Positions 32,488 through 41,244 are shown, counted from the first letter of the stretch. The stretch is DNA of 64,000 nt from CAVZMI01 sp050011775 (GCA_050011775.1 JBEKIL010000002.1:186001-250000); one strand, 5' to 3'. Notes: generated by a model from the letters alone, not told the origin. Made by a program: numbers and translations.

Positions 32488-34698
32488 ATGCGTTTGTTTT
32501 TCATTATCAGCGGAATAGTTTTTCTTCTTCTCCATTCTTCCGGAATCGCACATCCTCAAACAACGATCAAAGGAAATGTCCGGGATGAAAGCGGTCAGCC
32601 CATATCGTATGTGAACGTGTATCTGCGTGGAACATATGATGGAGGGATGTCCGATGAACAGGGGAATTTTTTCTTTCAGCCGCAGAGGAAGGGAAAATAT
32701 GAATTGGTTGCAAGCTTTGTCGGCTATCGCCAATACACTGCGAGTGTAGATCTCGTCGAAGGAAACACATACACATTTAATGTAGTTCTTGTGAGTTCGG
32801 AAGTGCGTACACGCGAGATTGTCGTTACCGCAAGTTCATTCAGCACCGAGGAAGGGAAAGGACTCGTCCTTTCTCCCCGCGATATTGTGATGACTCCCGG
32901 AGGTGCCGCCGACATTTTTCAATCGTTGAAAACAATGCCGGGCATCACTCTGGTCTCCGAAAGTGCGGAATTGTACGTCCGCGGCGGAGATCCGACGGAA
33001 ACAATTACCATGCTCGACAATGCAACGCTCTATCATCCGTACACTTTTGAATCGTCCTACGGCGGTCTTTTTTCGAACATCAACACTTCTGCCGTGAAAG
33101 GGATGTACTTCTCGAGCGGCGGCTTTTCAGCCCGTTACGGGAATGCCCTCTCCGGAGTTCTCGACCTGAAGACTAAGTCTGATGCATCGGGTCCTGCTCT
33201 ACAAGTCGGTTTGTCGATGGCGAACGTTTCTTTATCCGGCGAGATGACGCTGTTTAATAATTCGCTTTCCCTCCACATCGATGGGCGTCAGACTCTTACC
33301 AGACCGATGTTTGCAATTAACGGCGGACTTGATCGGTTCCCTACAATTCCTGTCTCCCGCGATGCGGACCTTCTTCTTCGATGGAAATATTCCGGGAGTG
33401 GATCGGTAAAACTCGTCGTGTTTCAGGGTAACGACAAAGAAGGGGTCAATGTCGATCTTCCCGAATTTTCGGGTGTGTTCGATAATACATCGTCCAATAC
33501 GCTTATTAATATTTATCATGAAGATATTATTAATCAATCGGTTTTTATTTCGAACAGTGTTTCCGCCAATCGATATAAACGCACCTGGCAGCTGGGCGCA
33601 ATGGATATCGCAATGACTGAAGATGTAAAAAAAATCCGGTCGGACGTGTCTATTCAACTCACGCCGCATTTGAATATGCAGGGCGGATTAGAAACCGAAT
33701 TTCGGGAAACACAGGTTGACGGAACAATCCCTCTTACCGATTATGAGAGAAACACAGGTGCTCAAACAAAAGATCTCGGTGAGCTTTTTCGTTCGGTACG
33801 ATACGGAGGATTTGGCGAGATTGAAATGTCCGGCCTGTTTGGTATTACGGCACTTATGCTTCAGGCAGGAGTACGGGGAGATTATGTAGCAGTTCTCAAT
33901 CAGGGATGGGTCGATCCGCGTATAAGTCTCGGATATCAATTGAATGAAAAAACCACGTTCAGGATTTCGACTGGAATATTTCACCAGATGTTCGATCCGC
34001 GCTCGATGCAATCGGCCGAGGGAACATCGGGAATCCAACCGATGAAGGCAGCGCATCTTGTCCTTGGTACAGACTATATACTTGATGAAAACTCAAACCT
34101 GCGGTGTGAAACCTATTATAAGTGGTATTCGCATCTACCACGTGAGATAAGTCCGCATCAATACGACAACAGCGGTTACGGCTATGCATGCGGTATTGAT
34201 CTTATTGCAAAAGGGAAGTTAAGCAACAAATTAGCGGGATGGGTTTCCTACGGGTTCTTGAACAGTAAACGGCTATGGATGGATTATGACGGACTTCTTC
34301 CGAGTCAGTATGATATTACACATAATCTGACGATCATTCTCACATACGATATTGCAATGGATTGGCAGGTAGGACTCAGCGCAAAGATGGCGACCGGTTC
34401 GCCCTTCACGCCGGTTACCGGAGCAGAGTATCACAGTGATAGAAATGTCTATGAACCGCTCTATGGAGCGACCAATTCCGATCGGCTTCCCACGTACCGG
34501 CGTGTCGATTGCCGGGTCACGCATTATTTCCAGCTCTTCGAAAAATACTTCACTGTTCTATATCTGGAGTGCCTGAACGTACTCAATCTGGAAAATATTT
34601 TCGGTTATACCTACTCACGTGATTTTTCCGAAAAACGTGTCCTGCCAAGCTATTTTGGCAGCAGAATGATAGTTATTGGGGGAGTGATCAATTTCTAG
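32488..34698 (+). CDS. TonB-dependent outer-membrane receptor with carboxypeptidase-like domain
   Basis: Start at ATG 32488, preceded by GGAGG (32479-32483); the longer open frame from 32302 overlaps the TPR gene and is rejected. 736 residues: signal peptide ~1-22, CarboxypepD_reg-like domain (TTIKGNVRDESGQPISYVNVYLRG), plug domain with MTPGGAADIFQSLKTMPGI and LYVRGGDPTETITMLDN, then a beta-barrel ending in aromatic strands (FGSRMIVIGGVINF, terminal Phe). No SusD partner follows, so it is not a standard SusCD pair. Import substrate (metal-chelate, peptide or sugar) cannot be told. The TPR protein upstream is probably its partner. Confidence 0.9.
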   Translation: MRLFFIISGIVFLLLHSSGIAHPQTTIKGNVRDESGQPISYVNVYLRGTYDGGMSDEQGNFFFQPQRKGKYELVASFVGYRQYTASVDLVEGNTYTFNVVLVSSEVRTREIVVTASSFSTEEGKGLVLSPRDIVMTPGGAADIFQSLKTMPGITLVSESAELYVRGGDPTETITMLDNATLYHPYTFESSYGGLFSNINTSAVKGMYFSSGGFSARYGNALSGVLDLKTKSDASGPALQVGLSMANVSLSGEMTLFNNSLSLHIDGRQTLTRPMFAINGGLDRFPTIPVSRDADLLLRWKYSGSGSVKLVVFQGNDKEGVNVDLPEFSGVFDNTSSNTLINIYHEDIINQSVFISNSVSANRYKRTWQLGAMDIAMTEDVKKIRSDVSIQLTPHLNMQGGLETEFRETQVDGTIPLTDYERNTGAQTKDLGELFRSVRYGGFGEIEMSGLFGITALMLQAGVRGDYVAVLNQGWVDPRISLGYQLNEKTTFRISTGIFHQMFDPRSMQSAEGTSGIQPMKAAHLVLGTDYILDENSNLRCETYYKWYSHLPREISPHQYDNSGYGYACGIDLIAKGKLSNKLAGWVSYGFLNSKRLWMDYDGLLPSQYDITHNLTIILTYDIAMDWQVGLSAKMATGSPFTPVTGAEYHSDRNVYEPLYGATNSDRLPTYRRVDCRVTHYFQLFEKYFTVLYLECLNVLNLENIFGYTYSRDFSEKRVLPSYFGSRMIVIGGVINF

Positions 34699-34750
34699 CA
34701 GATCCGAATGGTGGTACATTGATGGGGTTATCTAAAAAATCGGTTTGAAA

Positions 34751-34855
34751 GGTAGCCGCAGGCTCCTGAGCCCCACGTAAAACGTGGGGCGATGGCACTT
34801 TGGTGTTATGCCTGCGAAATTATTCCAGAATCGCAACCTGAAGATTGCGGCTACC
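34751..34855. repeat. 105-bp palindromic element with perfect 10-bp inverted ends
   Basis: GGTAGCCGCA (34751-34760) and TGCGGCTACC (34846-34855) are perfect inverted repeats enclosing a CCCCACGT/ACGTGGGG hairpin. The ends are of REP/RAYT type and differ from the 18.4 kb element. Confidence 0.6.
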
Positions 34856-34905
34856 GGGGATTTTTTTCATTTTGGACAGCCCCAGGTTGTCATAGCAATA
34901 TACAC

Positions 34906-34934
34906 TTGACTGGCGGCAGGAAATTCTCTATTTT
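34906..34934 (+). promoter_or_regulatory. Promoter of the second membrane-protein copy
   Basis: -35 TTGACT (34906-34911), 17-base spacer, -10 TATTTT (34929-34934). The -10 is the left end of a separate palindrome at 34929-34952. Confidence 0.7.
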
Positions 34935-34952
34935 GCTACCGATAGTAAAATA
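34929..34952. promoter_or_regulatory. 24-bp palindrome overlapping the -10 of the paralogue
   Basis: TATTTTGCTA, spacer CCGA, TAGTAAAATA: a 10-bp-arm inverted repeat with one mismatch (G/T). Its sequence is unlike the 19-bp operators, so a different regulator may read it; no regulator gene is next to it. Confidence 0.55.
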
Positions 34953-34975
34953 AATTTATCTGAAAGGGCATTGAC

Positions 34976-35572
34976 ATGGCCGCACAAGACGCACAGGAAG
35001 AACTCGAGTTTGTCAAGAAAGTCATTGCGGAATCGCGAAAGACTATTATTCAAGATGGAGCCGATTTCCTGCGTTGGGGGATTCTTGCGTCCCTCGGTAT
35101 ATTTGCATCGTATTTTTATAATTACTTTAACTGGCAGATGACCCATGTGTGGATTTTTTGGGCTGCCATTGTGGTGATTGGCTGGACATTTTCCATACAG
35201 AGTTACATTCGTGTGCGGAAAATAAAATCGACATCATTTACGGGAAAAATAATCTGGAGCACATGGATCGGTTGCGGTATTGCACTGACGATACTTGGCT
35301 TTGTGGGGCCGTTGAGCGGAGCGTATTCGGCGGTCTTGATTACAGCGGTTACGTCGGCAGTCATGGGAATCGGTTATTATGCGAACGGTATATTGATAGG
35401 CTCGCGCTGGTACATCTTTTTTGCAATCTGCTGGTGGTGTGGATCCATTGCACTGTTCTTTCTTCATAGAATTGAGTCGTTATTAATTTTTGGATTAATG
35501 ATGGTTTTCTTCCAGGTTATTCCCGGATATATCTTTGTGCGGCAAAGGAAAAAAGATGTTGTAGCGGCGTGA
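34976..35572 (+). CDS. Integral membrane protein of unknown function, paralogue of 30726-31319
   Basis: 198 residues, aligned end to end with the first copy without gaps of note: DAQEELEFVKKV, GADFLRWGIL, GWTFSIQSY, ILGFVGPLSGAYS, GSRW, CWWCGSI, MMVFFQVIPGY. The same five or six membrane segments are predicted. Unlike the first copy it has no adjacent regulator, and it has its own promoter with a different palindrome. AAAGGGC precedes the ATG at 8 bases. The pair most likely arose by duplication. Confidence 0.75.
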   Translation: MAAQDAQEELEFVKKVIAESRKTIIQDGADFLRWGILASLGIFASYFYNYFNWQMTHVWIFWAAIVVIGWTFSIQSYIRVRKIKSTSFTGKIIWSTWIGCGIALTILGFVGPLSGAYSAVLITAVTSAVMGIGYYANGILIGSRWYIFFAICWWCGSIALFFLHRIESLLIFGLMMVFFQVIPGYIFVRQRKKDVVAA

Positions 35573-36154
35573 ATTAATGAGAGGAATAAGCCTGCTCCGA
35601 AGGAGCCACAAGAAACGTGGACTCCTGAGGATCGTTAAGACGGCGGAGTTCCACTCCGCATCTTTTTAAGCGGATTAGGGGTAGCCTGCCCTTTATCTTA
35701 GAGGGTGGTCGTTTTTTTGTAAGGAATTTTTTACGGGGAGTGGAAGGGATTAGAGAAGATAAAAGCGGCGAGTTCCGAAGGAGTTCCGCTCCACATTTCT
35801 TTAAAAAATAGGAACCATATTTGTACAAAATAAACTTAAAAAAATTTTTAATCATCAATCGGTTACTGAGTCCCGATAGGTCTACGATCCCGACGGGTCG
35901 TAAGACCGTCGGGGGACGGAATCTTGTTAGAATTTTCAAATAGCCAAAATAATTCAGAACCCCGTCAGGGGTGGAATCTGCTTTTTTTAGATGCCGCTCC
36001 TATCGGAGCACGAGTTCTTTATTGCTTACTGAATCTTTAAAAAGTGAATCGAAATAGTCCAAGAAAGATCGGGAGAGAACCCCCACATACTAAATCTGTT
36101 CGAGAGCATAGCTTACTATCAACGTATCCTACATACACAACACTGAGGTCAACC
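35573..36154. other. 582-base spacer full of short palindromes
   Basis: No gene is supported. It holds small hairpins of one recurring type: GCTCC-GAA-GGAGC (35594-35606), GCGGAGT-TCC-ACTCCGC (~35645-35661), ACCCC-GTCA-GGGGT (35959-35972) and GCTCC-TATC-GGAGC (35996-36009). The frames here are open by chance. It probably also contains the promoter of the Hcp-like gene; none is clear. Confidence 0.6.
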
Positions 36155-36715
36155 ATGAGAAAAATTTTAGTTCCGGTAGGGGTATTTCTTCTGTTTGCAT
36201 CAATGGTTACATATTCACAACAGCCGGCACCCAAATATTATCTTAACATCTCAAATGCAGCTAATCCTGTAAAAGGTGAGGTTGTGGAGCGTCGTTACAG
36301 GGATTGGATTAAGGTGATATCTTTTGAGCAGGGTGTTGCTATGAATGTTGCGACCGAAGGCTTGAGTGCGAGTAAGCCCGATTTTCAGGAATTGAAGATT
36401 GTTAAGTCTGTAGACCTGGCCAGTTCGGCTTTGGAACTTATCTGTTCAAAAGGCGAAGCACTGGAGAAAGTGGAGTTGGTATGTCTGAAGGCTGGTTCAC
36501 TTGGTACCTATGTTGAATTCTATAAAATCACACTTGAGAACGCTCGCATCACGAGTTTCAAAGTCAAGAATGATGCGGAAGAACTTCCGGTCGAAGAGGT
36601 GGCCTTTAGTTATAAGAAAATCAAATGGGAATATAATTCCGTAGAACCCGATGGCACGACAGGAGTATCTACTCAGGGTGGATGGGATGTTATACGTAAT
36701 ACTCAACAAAAATAA
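36155..36715 (+). CDS. Exported Hcp-like protein (T6SS tube-protein family)
   Basis: Start at ATG 36155, which opens a signal peptide (MRKILVPVGVFLLFASMVTYSQ); the longer frame from 36044 lacks this. 186 residues. The mature part matches the Hcp/T6SS_HCP fold: WIKVISFEQGV, then ASKPDFQELKIVKSVDLASSALE with lysine-rich LICSKGEALEKVELVCLK, then FYKITLENARITSF and VEEVAFSYKKIKWEY. True Hcp proteins lack a Sec signal and assemble inside the cytoplasm, so this exported form may serve another use, such as an extracellular or adhesion protein. No other T6SS genes are in the window. Confidence 0.8.
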   Translation: MRKILVPVGVFLLFASMVTYSQQPAPKYYLNISNAANPVKGEVVERRYRDWIKVISFEQGVAMNVATEGLSASKPDFQELKIVKSVDLASSALELICSKGEALEKVELVCLKAGSLGTYVEFYKITLENARITSFKVKNDAEELPVEEVAFSYKKIKWEYNSVEPDGTTGVSTQGGWDVIRNTQQK

Positions 36716-36850
36716 CTTTCAGTTGTGATCCGGCTGATTGAAGGGGGAAATTTCTATAAACTACTGGATAGTGCGACTGCAGAGTTGAGAATCCCGACGT
36801 TCTCGTGTTCTTTACGTCCCGCGTTCCCCAGCGGGGATGTCGGGCCCCAC

Positions 36851-36881
36851 AAAAAAGCCAACCACACCTTATAGTTGGCTT
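36851..36881 (-). terminator. Terminator of the tRNA-Ser(UGA) gene
   Basis: On the reverse strand AGCCAAC pairs with GTTGGCT (36856-36862 with 36874-36880) and is followed by a run of six T. It ends transcription from the tRNA gene next to it. Confidence 0.8.
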
Positions 36882-36885
36882 AAGG

Positions 36886-36968
36886 CGGAGAGCGAGGGAT
36901 TCGAACCCCCAAGCCCTTGCGGGCGCCGGTTTTCAAGACCGGTGCAATAGCCGTTCTGCCAGCTCTCC
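36886..36968 (-). tRNA. tRNA-Ser(UGA)
   Basis: Reverse strand. Acceptor stem GGAGAGC/GCTCTCC, anticodon arm CCGGT-CTTGAAA-ACCGG with anticodon TGA, a long variable arm (CCCGCAAGGG) typical for serine and T arm GGG-TTCGAAT-CCC. Discriminator base G. The 3' CCA is not encoded. It has its own terminator. Confidence 0.95.
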
Positions 36969-37212
36969 AGTATCTACGCTTTTAAATCTACGAAAAACTC
37001 ACGCAGAAAACAAGAGATTGCTGTCCTGCTAACAAAGAAGAATAACACCAACCGCCTACTCAATCCAATTCCTTTCTTTATTTTGTGCAATCAGCAATGT
37101 GCTATTGCGTTGGGAAAGTTAAGAAAACAACAATGCGTATAATAGCCAATATATGCAGGTTATTGAGTTTTTACACTGGATTTGCGTTAATAAAAATAAA
37201 TTCAAAAAACAC

Positions 37213-37240
37213 TTGACAGTTATCTTAGAAATTTTACATT
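37213..37240 (+). promoter_or_regulatory. Promoter of the ilv leader
   Basis: -35 TTGACA (37213-37218), 16-base spacer, -10 TACATT (37235-37240). Transcription would start near 37247, giving a 5' leader of about 22 bases before the leader peptide ATG, as expected for an attenuator. Confidence 0.7.
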
Positions 37241-37268
37241 AGTAATAACACTATAAAATTACAGGTCA

Positions 37269-37409
37269 ATGGGGAATTTCAGAAATATCGAGCTCAACAA
37301 AGGGATCACCGCCAACAGCGGTGAAATACGACCTTATTCCCCGGTATACCTCCTCGTTATTCTTATTAGCCTTATTCTGGTACTCGGGCTGATCCTTATC
37401 GTCGGCTAG
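37269..37409 (+). CDS. Candidate ilv operon leader peptide, 46 codons
   Basis: ATG 37269 to TAG 37407-37409. The first 25 residues are ordinary (MGNFRNIELNKGITANSGEI); residues 26-46 contain 17 branched-chain residues of 21 (8 Leu, 5 Ile, 4 Val), with only Tyr, Ser and Gly between. This matches the role of leader peptides that measure charged tRNA-Leu, -Ile and -Val in front of ilv genes. The alternative is a small single-span membrane protein, but its place, short 5' leader, downstream hairpins and T-run argue for attenuation. Its ribosome binding site is weak (AGGT). Confidence 0.75.
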   Translation: MGNFRNIELNKGITANSGEIRPYSPVYLLVILISLILVLGLILIVG

Positions 37410-37505
37410 AGGACGCCAGAGGCTAACTAAGCACACACCTAAAAGAAACTCACTTAAAAAACGGTAATGCAAGGTTCGCCTCTGGCGAAAAAGAGTTTTT
37501 TTTGC
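37410..37505 (+). promoter_or_regulatory. Candidate transcription attenuator of the ilv-leu cluster
   Basis: Arm 2 CGCCAGAGGC (37414-37423) is perfectly complementary to arm 3 GCCTCTGGCG (37478-37487). Arm 3 also lies within a compact hairpin TTCGCC-TCT-GGCGAA (37475-37480 with 37484-37489) followed after six bases by eight T (37496-37503). The two structures exclude each other. A ribosome stopped at the leader stop codon (37407-37409) would cover arm 2 and allow the terminator; a ribosome stalled in the Leu/Ile/Val codons would leave arm 2 free to form the antiterminator. The logic is inferred; the bases are seen. Confidence 0.6.
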
Positions 37506-37709
37506 TCTTGAGGGTTGAACCATGCAGAAGACATACACATATGGAATGAAATACCGATCGACTTGTTGGCCAGGCCGAACGGCGGGGAAGGAACGCTCAA
37601 AATGTATGTATCACCCTGATCGCTCCTTCCACCCCTGTACGACGCCGGCTTCCATGGTTTTTCCTTCCTATAATCAATCCAATACCCTGCAATCACAATT
37701 CCGAGCTGA
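37506..37709. other. Untranslated stretch between the attenuator and ilvD
   Basis: About 200 bases. A 65-codon frame on the + strand starting with ATG 37522 and a longer reverse-strand frame pass through it, but neither resembles a protein I recognise. The stretch before the ilvD start has no strong ribosome binding site. Confidence 0.5.
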
Positions 37710-39401
37710 ATGCCTATGAAACTCAACCTCAGAAGTAAAACGATTACCGAAGGTGTCGAACGGACACCAAACCGGGCGATGCTGCGAGCCGTCGGTTTTG
37801 AAGACGGAGATTTTAGCAAGCCCATAATCGGCGTGGCGAACGCCCATAGTAACCTGACCCCATGTAATATGGGAATCGGCGACCTCGCCGACCGCGCCAT
37901 GGCTGCTCTCCGCAAGGCAGGAGCAATGCCCCAGATATTCGGGACGATTACGGTTTCCGACGGTATTTCAATGGGAACCGAAGGAATGAAATATTCCCTC
38001 GTCTCGCGTGAAGTGATAGCGGATTCTATCGAGACGGTCTGTCAGGCACAATGCATGGATGGTGTGCTGGCAATTGGCGGGTGCGATAAGAATATGCCCG
38101 GAGCACTCATTGCTATGGCCCGGATGAATATTCCCTCGATTTTTGTCTATGGCGGCACGATAAAACCCGGACACCTTAAAGGACGCGATCTGACAATCGT
38201 CAGTGCTTTCGAAGCTGTCGGTCAGTACAGTGCAAAAAAAATTGGCGATGAAGAGCTGCTCGAAGTCGAGCGTCATTCATGCCCGGGCGCCGGAGCCTGC
38301 GGCGGGATGTATACGGCCAATACAATGTCATCAGCAATCGAAGCGATGGGAATGAGTCTGCCCTATTCTTCTACGATGGCTGCCGAAGATGCAGAGAAGG
38401 CAGAGAGTACTGCCCGGTCGGCTGAAGTTCTTACAATGGCAGTTGAGAAGCAGATTCTTCCGCGGCAGATTATAACAAGGAAAGCATTTGAGAATGCAAT
38501 GGCTGTTGTGATGGCTATTGGCGGATCGACGAACGCAGTGCTGCATCTCCTGGCAATCGCGCATGCGGCAAAGGTCCCGCTGAAAATAAATGATTTTGAA
38601 AAGATACGGCCTCGTGTCCCGGTTCTATGCGATCTGAAACCATCAGGACAATATGTAACGACAGAGCTTCATGCCGCCGGCGGGATTCCACAGGTAATGA
38701 AAATATTACTCGATCACGGAGTCCTTCATGGCGATGCAAAGACGATCACGGGACAGACTATTGCCGAGGTGCTGGCTGATGTTTCTTCGGAACCGCGCAA
38801 AGATCAATCGGTGATCCATCCGTGGAGCAATCCGTTGTACCGGCAGGGTCACCTTGCAATTCTGAAAGGAAATCTCTCAACCGAAGGAGCAGTAGCGAAA
38901 ATTACCGGTATTAAAAGTACAAAGATCACCGGTCCGGCTCGTGTATTTGATTCAGAAGAAGAATGTTTGAAAGAGATTCTTTCCGGTAAAATAAAAGCGG
39001 GTGATATTATTGTCATTCGATACGAGGGTCCGAAAGGCGGGCCCGGAATGCGCGAGATGCTCGCTCCGACGTCGGCAATCATCGGGGCCGGTCTCGGCGA
39101 TGCCGTCGGATTTATTACCGATGGTCGATTCTCGGGCGGTACATACGGAATGGTCGTCGGTCATGTCGCACCCGAAGCGGCTGTCGGCGGAACAATCGCC
39201 CTTGTGAAAGAGGGAGATTCTATCACCATCGATGCCAAGAAAAGATTACTGCAATTGAATGTATCAAAAGCCGAGCTCGCACGGCGGCGTAAAAAATGGA
39301 AAACCCCGAAGCCGCAATACACAAAGGGTGTTCTGGCAAAATATGCGCGACTGGTTTCATCAAGCAGTCTCGGAGCCGTTACCGATTTGAATCTTGAATG
39401 A
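37710..39401 (+). CDS. ilvD: Dihydroxy-acid dehydratase
   Basis: 563 residues (ATG 37710 or the ATG two codons later). Dehydrates 2,3-dihydroxy-isovalerate and -methylvalerate in valine and isoleucine synthesis. Iron-sulfur ligands: TPCNMGIGDLADR, GGCDKNMPGALIAM, CPGAGACGGMYTANTM. C-terminal GGPGMREMLAPTSAI and DGRFSGGTYGMVVGHVAPEA are conserved. First structural gene after the leader/attenuator; its 3' neighbour ilvB starts 55 bases later. Cytoplasmic. Confidence 0.97.
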   Translation: MPMKLNLRSKTITEGVERTPNRAMLRAVGFEDGDFSKPIIGVANAHSNLTPCNMGIGDLADRAMAALRKAGAMPQIFGTITVSDGISMGTEGMKYSLVSREVIADSIETVCQAQCMDGVLAIGGCDKNMPGALIAMARMNIPSIFVYGGTIKPGHLKGRDLTIVSAFEAVGQYSAKKIGDEELLEVERHSCPGAGACGGMYTANTMSSAIEAMGMSLPYSSTMAAEDAEKAESTARSAEVLTMAVEKQILPRQIITRKAFENAMAVVMAIGGSTNAVLHLLAIAHAAKVPLKINDFEKIRPRVPVLCDLKPSGQYVTTELHAAGGIPQVMKILLDHGVLHGDAKTITGQTIAEVLADVSSEPRKDQSVIHPWSNPLYRQGHLAILKGNLSTEGAVAKITGIKSTKITGPARVFDSEEECLKEILSGKIKAGDIIVIRYEGPKGGPGMREMLAPTSAIIGAGLGDAVGFITDGRFSGGTYGMVVGHVAPEAAVGGTIALVKEGDSITIDAKKRLLQLNVSKAELARRRKKWKTPKPQYTKGVLAKYARLVSSSSLGAVTDLNLE

Positions 39402-39456
39402 CCATTATAAATTTATAGAAGAGATCAATTCCATTAACCACAAAACGAGGAGCGTT

Positions 39457-41244
39457 ATGTCACCGCAAAAGGGAGAGCAGCGACAGCACAAACAGCCAGA
39501 AAATCTGGAACGACGATTAATGACCGGTGCAGAAATTTTTGTCCGGAGTCTTGTCGAAGAGGGTGTCGAAGTCGTATTTGGCTATCCTGGTGGAGCAGTG
39601 ATCGGCATTTACGATGCTCTTCACGATATCTCCGATATCAAGCATGTACTGTGCAGGCATGAGCAGGGGGCAACCCACGCTGCCGAAGGGTATGCGAAAG
39701 CGACCGGAAAACCGGGGGTAGCGCTTGTTACATCGGGACCGGGAGCCACAAATACCGTGACCGGCATCGCTGATGCGATGATGGATTCCGTTCCAATAGT
39801 GGTGTTTACCGGACAGGTTGCACTGAAATTAATCGGGAATGATGCATTTCAGGAAGCCGATATCGTCGGTATTACCCGGCCGATAACGAAGCACAGCTAT
39901 CTTGTCCGCGATGTGAATGAGCTCGCGCGCATCATCAAAGAGGCGTTCTATATTGCTACAACCGGACGTCCGGGACCGGTACTGGTAGATTTACCGAAAG
40001 ACGTCATGGCCCATAAGACGCACTTCGATTATCCAAAGAGCGTCTCGATGCGCAGTTATAACCCGGTCGTCGAAGGACATCCAAAGCAAATAGCAAAGGC
40101 TGTAGAGCTTATCAATACGGCGAAACGTCCGGTCCTCTATGTCGGCGGCGGCACGATATCATCGAACGCATCGGTGGAATTGCGTACTCTTGCCGAAAGA
40201 CTCCGATGTCCGGTAGCAACGACATTACACGGACTCGGTTCGTTTCCCGAGACGAATCCACTGGCGCTGGGCATGCTTGGAATGCACGGCACATGGTATT
40301 CGAATATGGCTGTGAATTATTGCGATCTGTTGATTGCTGTCGGGGCCAGATTTGATGATCGTGTCACGGGGAAGGTGGAGGGATTTGCACCGGAGGCGAA
40401 GAAGATCCATATTGATATAGATCCGACCGCAATCAGTAAAAATGTCGCAGTGGATGTCCCGATCGTCGGCGATGTGAAACATATTCTTAAGAAACTCCTT
40501 GAATATGTCAAACCGCTTGATACAGCCGATTGGTTGAAAACGATTCAACAATGGAAAGAAGAGCATCCGCTCCGGTATCAGCACAGTGAGGCGGTTCGTG
40601 TTCAATATGTGGTTCAGAAGCTGGGTGAAATTACCGGCGGAAATGCGATCGTGGTTTCCGATGTCGGTCAGAATCAGATGTGGACTGCACAATTTTTCAA
40701 GTGGATTCATCCGCGGTCGTACATTACATCCGGGGGTCTCGGGACGATGGGATTCTCGCTGCCGGCATCGATGGGAGCCGCATTCGGACGAAAGGATCTT
40801 CCGGTTTTCTCCCTCAGCGGTGACGGCGGTATACAGATGAATATTCAGGAACTTGCTACAATCGCACAGAATAAACTTCCAATAAAAATATTTGTGATGA
40901 ATAATGGTTTTCTTGGGATGGTGCGGCAGTGGCAGGAATTATTCTGGCGTCGGCGGTATTCACACGTCGTGATTACCAGTCCTGATTACGTCAAGCTGGC
41001 CGATGCCTACGGTATCCCCGGGTATCGTGTAAAACTCTCGTCACAGGTGGAGCCTGCGATCCGGACTGCCCTGGCTCATACCGATGGTCCGGTCTTTGTT
41101 GAATTTGTCGTGGAGCAGGAAGAGAATGTGTATCCGATGATTCCTGCAGGACAGACGGTTAATGAAATCATCGATGTTCCCGGCGTCCCGGCTAAACCGG
41201 AAAAAGATGACGTTATTGAGACAATGATCATGAGGAAAGGATAA
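39457..41244 (+). CDS. ilvB: Acetolactate synthase large (catalytic) subunit
   Basis: Start at ATG 39457 with GAGGAG (39447-39452) 4 bases upstream; the in-frame TTG at 39394 is less likely. 595 residues. Makes acetolactate or acetohydroxybutyrate with thiamine diphosphate and FAD. Motifs: GAEIFVRSLVEEGVEVVFGYPGG, HEQGATHAAEGYAKATG (catalytic Glu), TSGPGATNTVTG, GDGGIQMNIQELAT (ThDP/Mg motif GDG-NN with MNNGFLGMVRQWQ). It is followed 4 bases later by its regulatory subunit gene ilvN. Confidence 0.97.
   Translation: MSPQKGEQRQHKQPENLERRLMTGAEIFVRSLVEEGVEVVFGYPGGAVIGIYDALHDISDIKHVLCRHEQGATHAAEGYAKATGKPGVALVTSGPGATNTVTGIADAMMDSVPIVVFTGQVALKLIGNDAFQEADIVGITRPITKHSYLVRDVNELARIIKEAFYIATTGRPGPVLVDLPKDVMAHKTHFDYPKSVSMRSYNPVVEGHPKQIAKAVELINTAKRPVLYVGGGTISSNASVELRTLAERLRCPVATTLHGLGSFPETNPLALGMLGMHGTWYSNMAVNYCDLLIAVGARFDDRVTGKVEGFAPEAKKIHIDIDPTAISKNVAVDVPIVGDVKHILKKLLEYVKPLDTADWLKTIQQWKEEHPLRYQHSEAVRVQYVVQKLGEITGGNAIVVSDVGQNQMWTAQFFKWIHPRSYITSGGLGTMGFSLPASMGAAFGRKDLPVFSLSGDGGIQMNIQELATIAQNKLPIKIFVMNNGFLGMVRQWQELFWRRRYSHVVITSPDYVKLADAYGIPGYRVKLSSQVEPAIRTALAHTDGPVFVEFVVEQEENVYPMIPAGQTVNEIIDVPGVPAKPEKDDVIETMIMRKG

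Noticed and set aside
37200..37710. T-box riboswitch before ilvD
   Set aside because: No T-box sequence or specifier-loop structure seen; the leader ORF explains the region better.
37522..37719. 65-codon + strand frame between the attenuator and ilvD
   Set aside because: No recognisable protein features and it overlaps the ilvD start.
37454..37915. 153-codon reverse-strand frame across the attenuator and start of ilvD
   Set aside because: It overlaps the ilvD coding start and the leader structures and resembles no family; judged a shadow frame.
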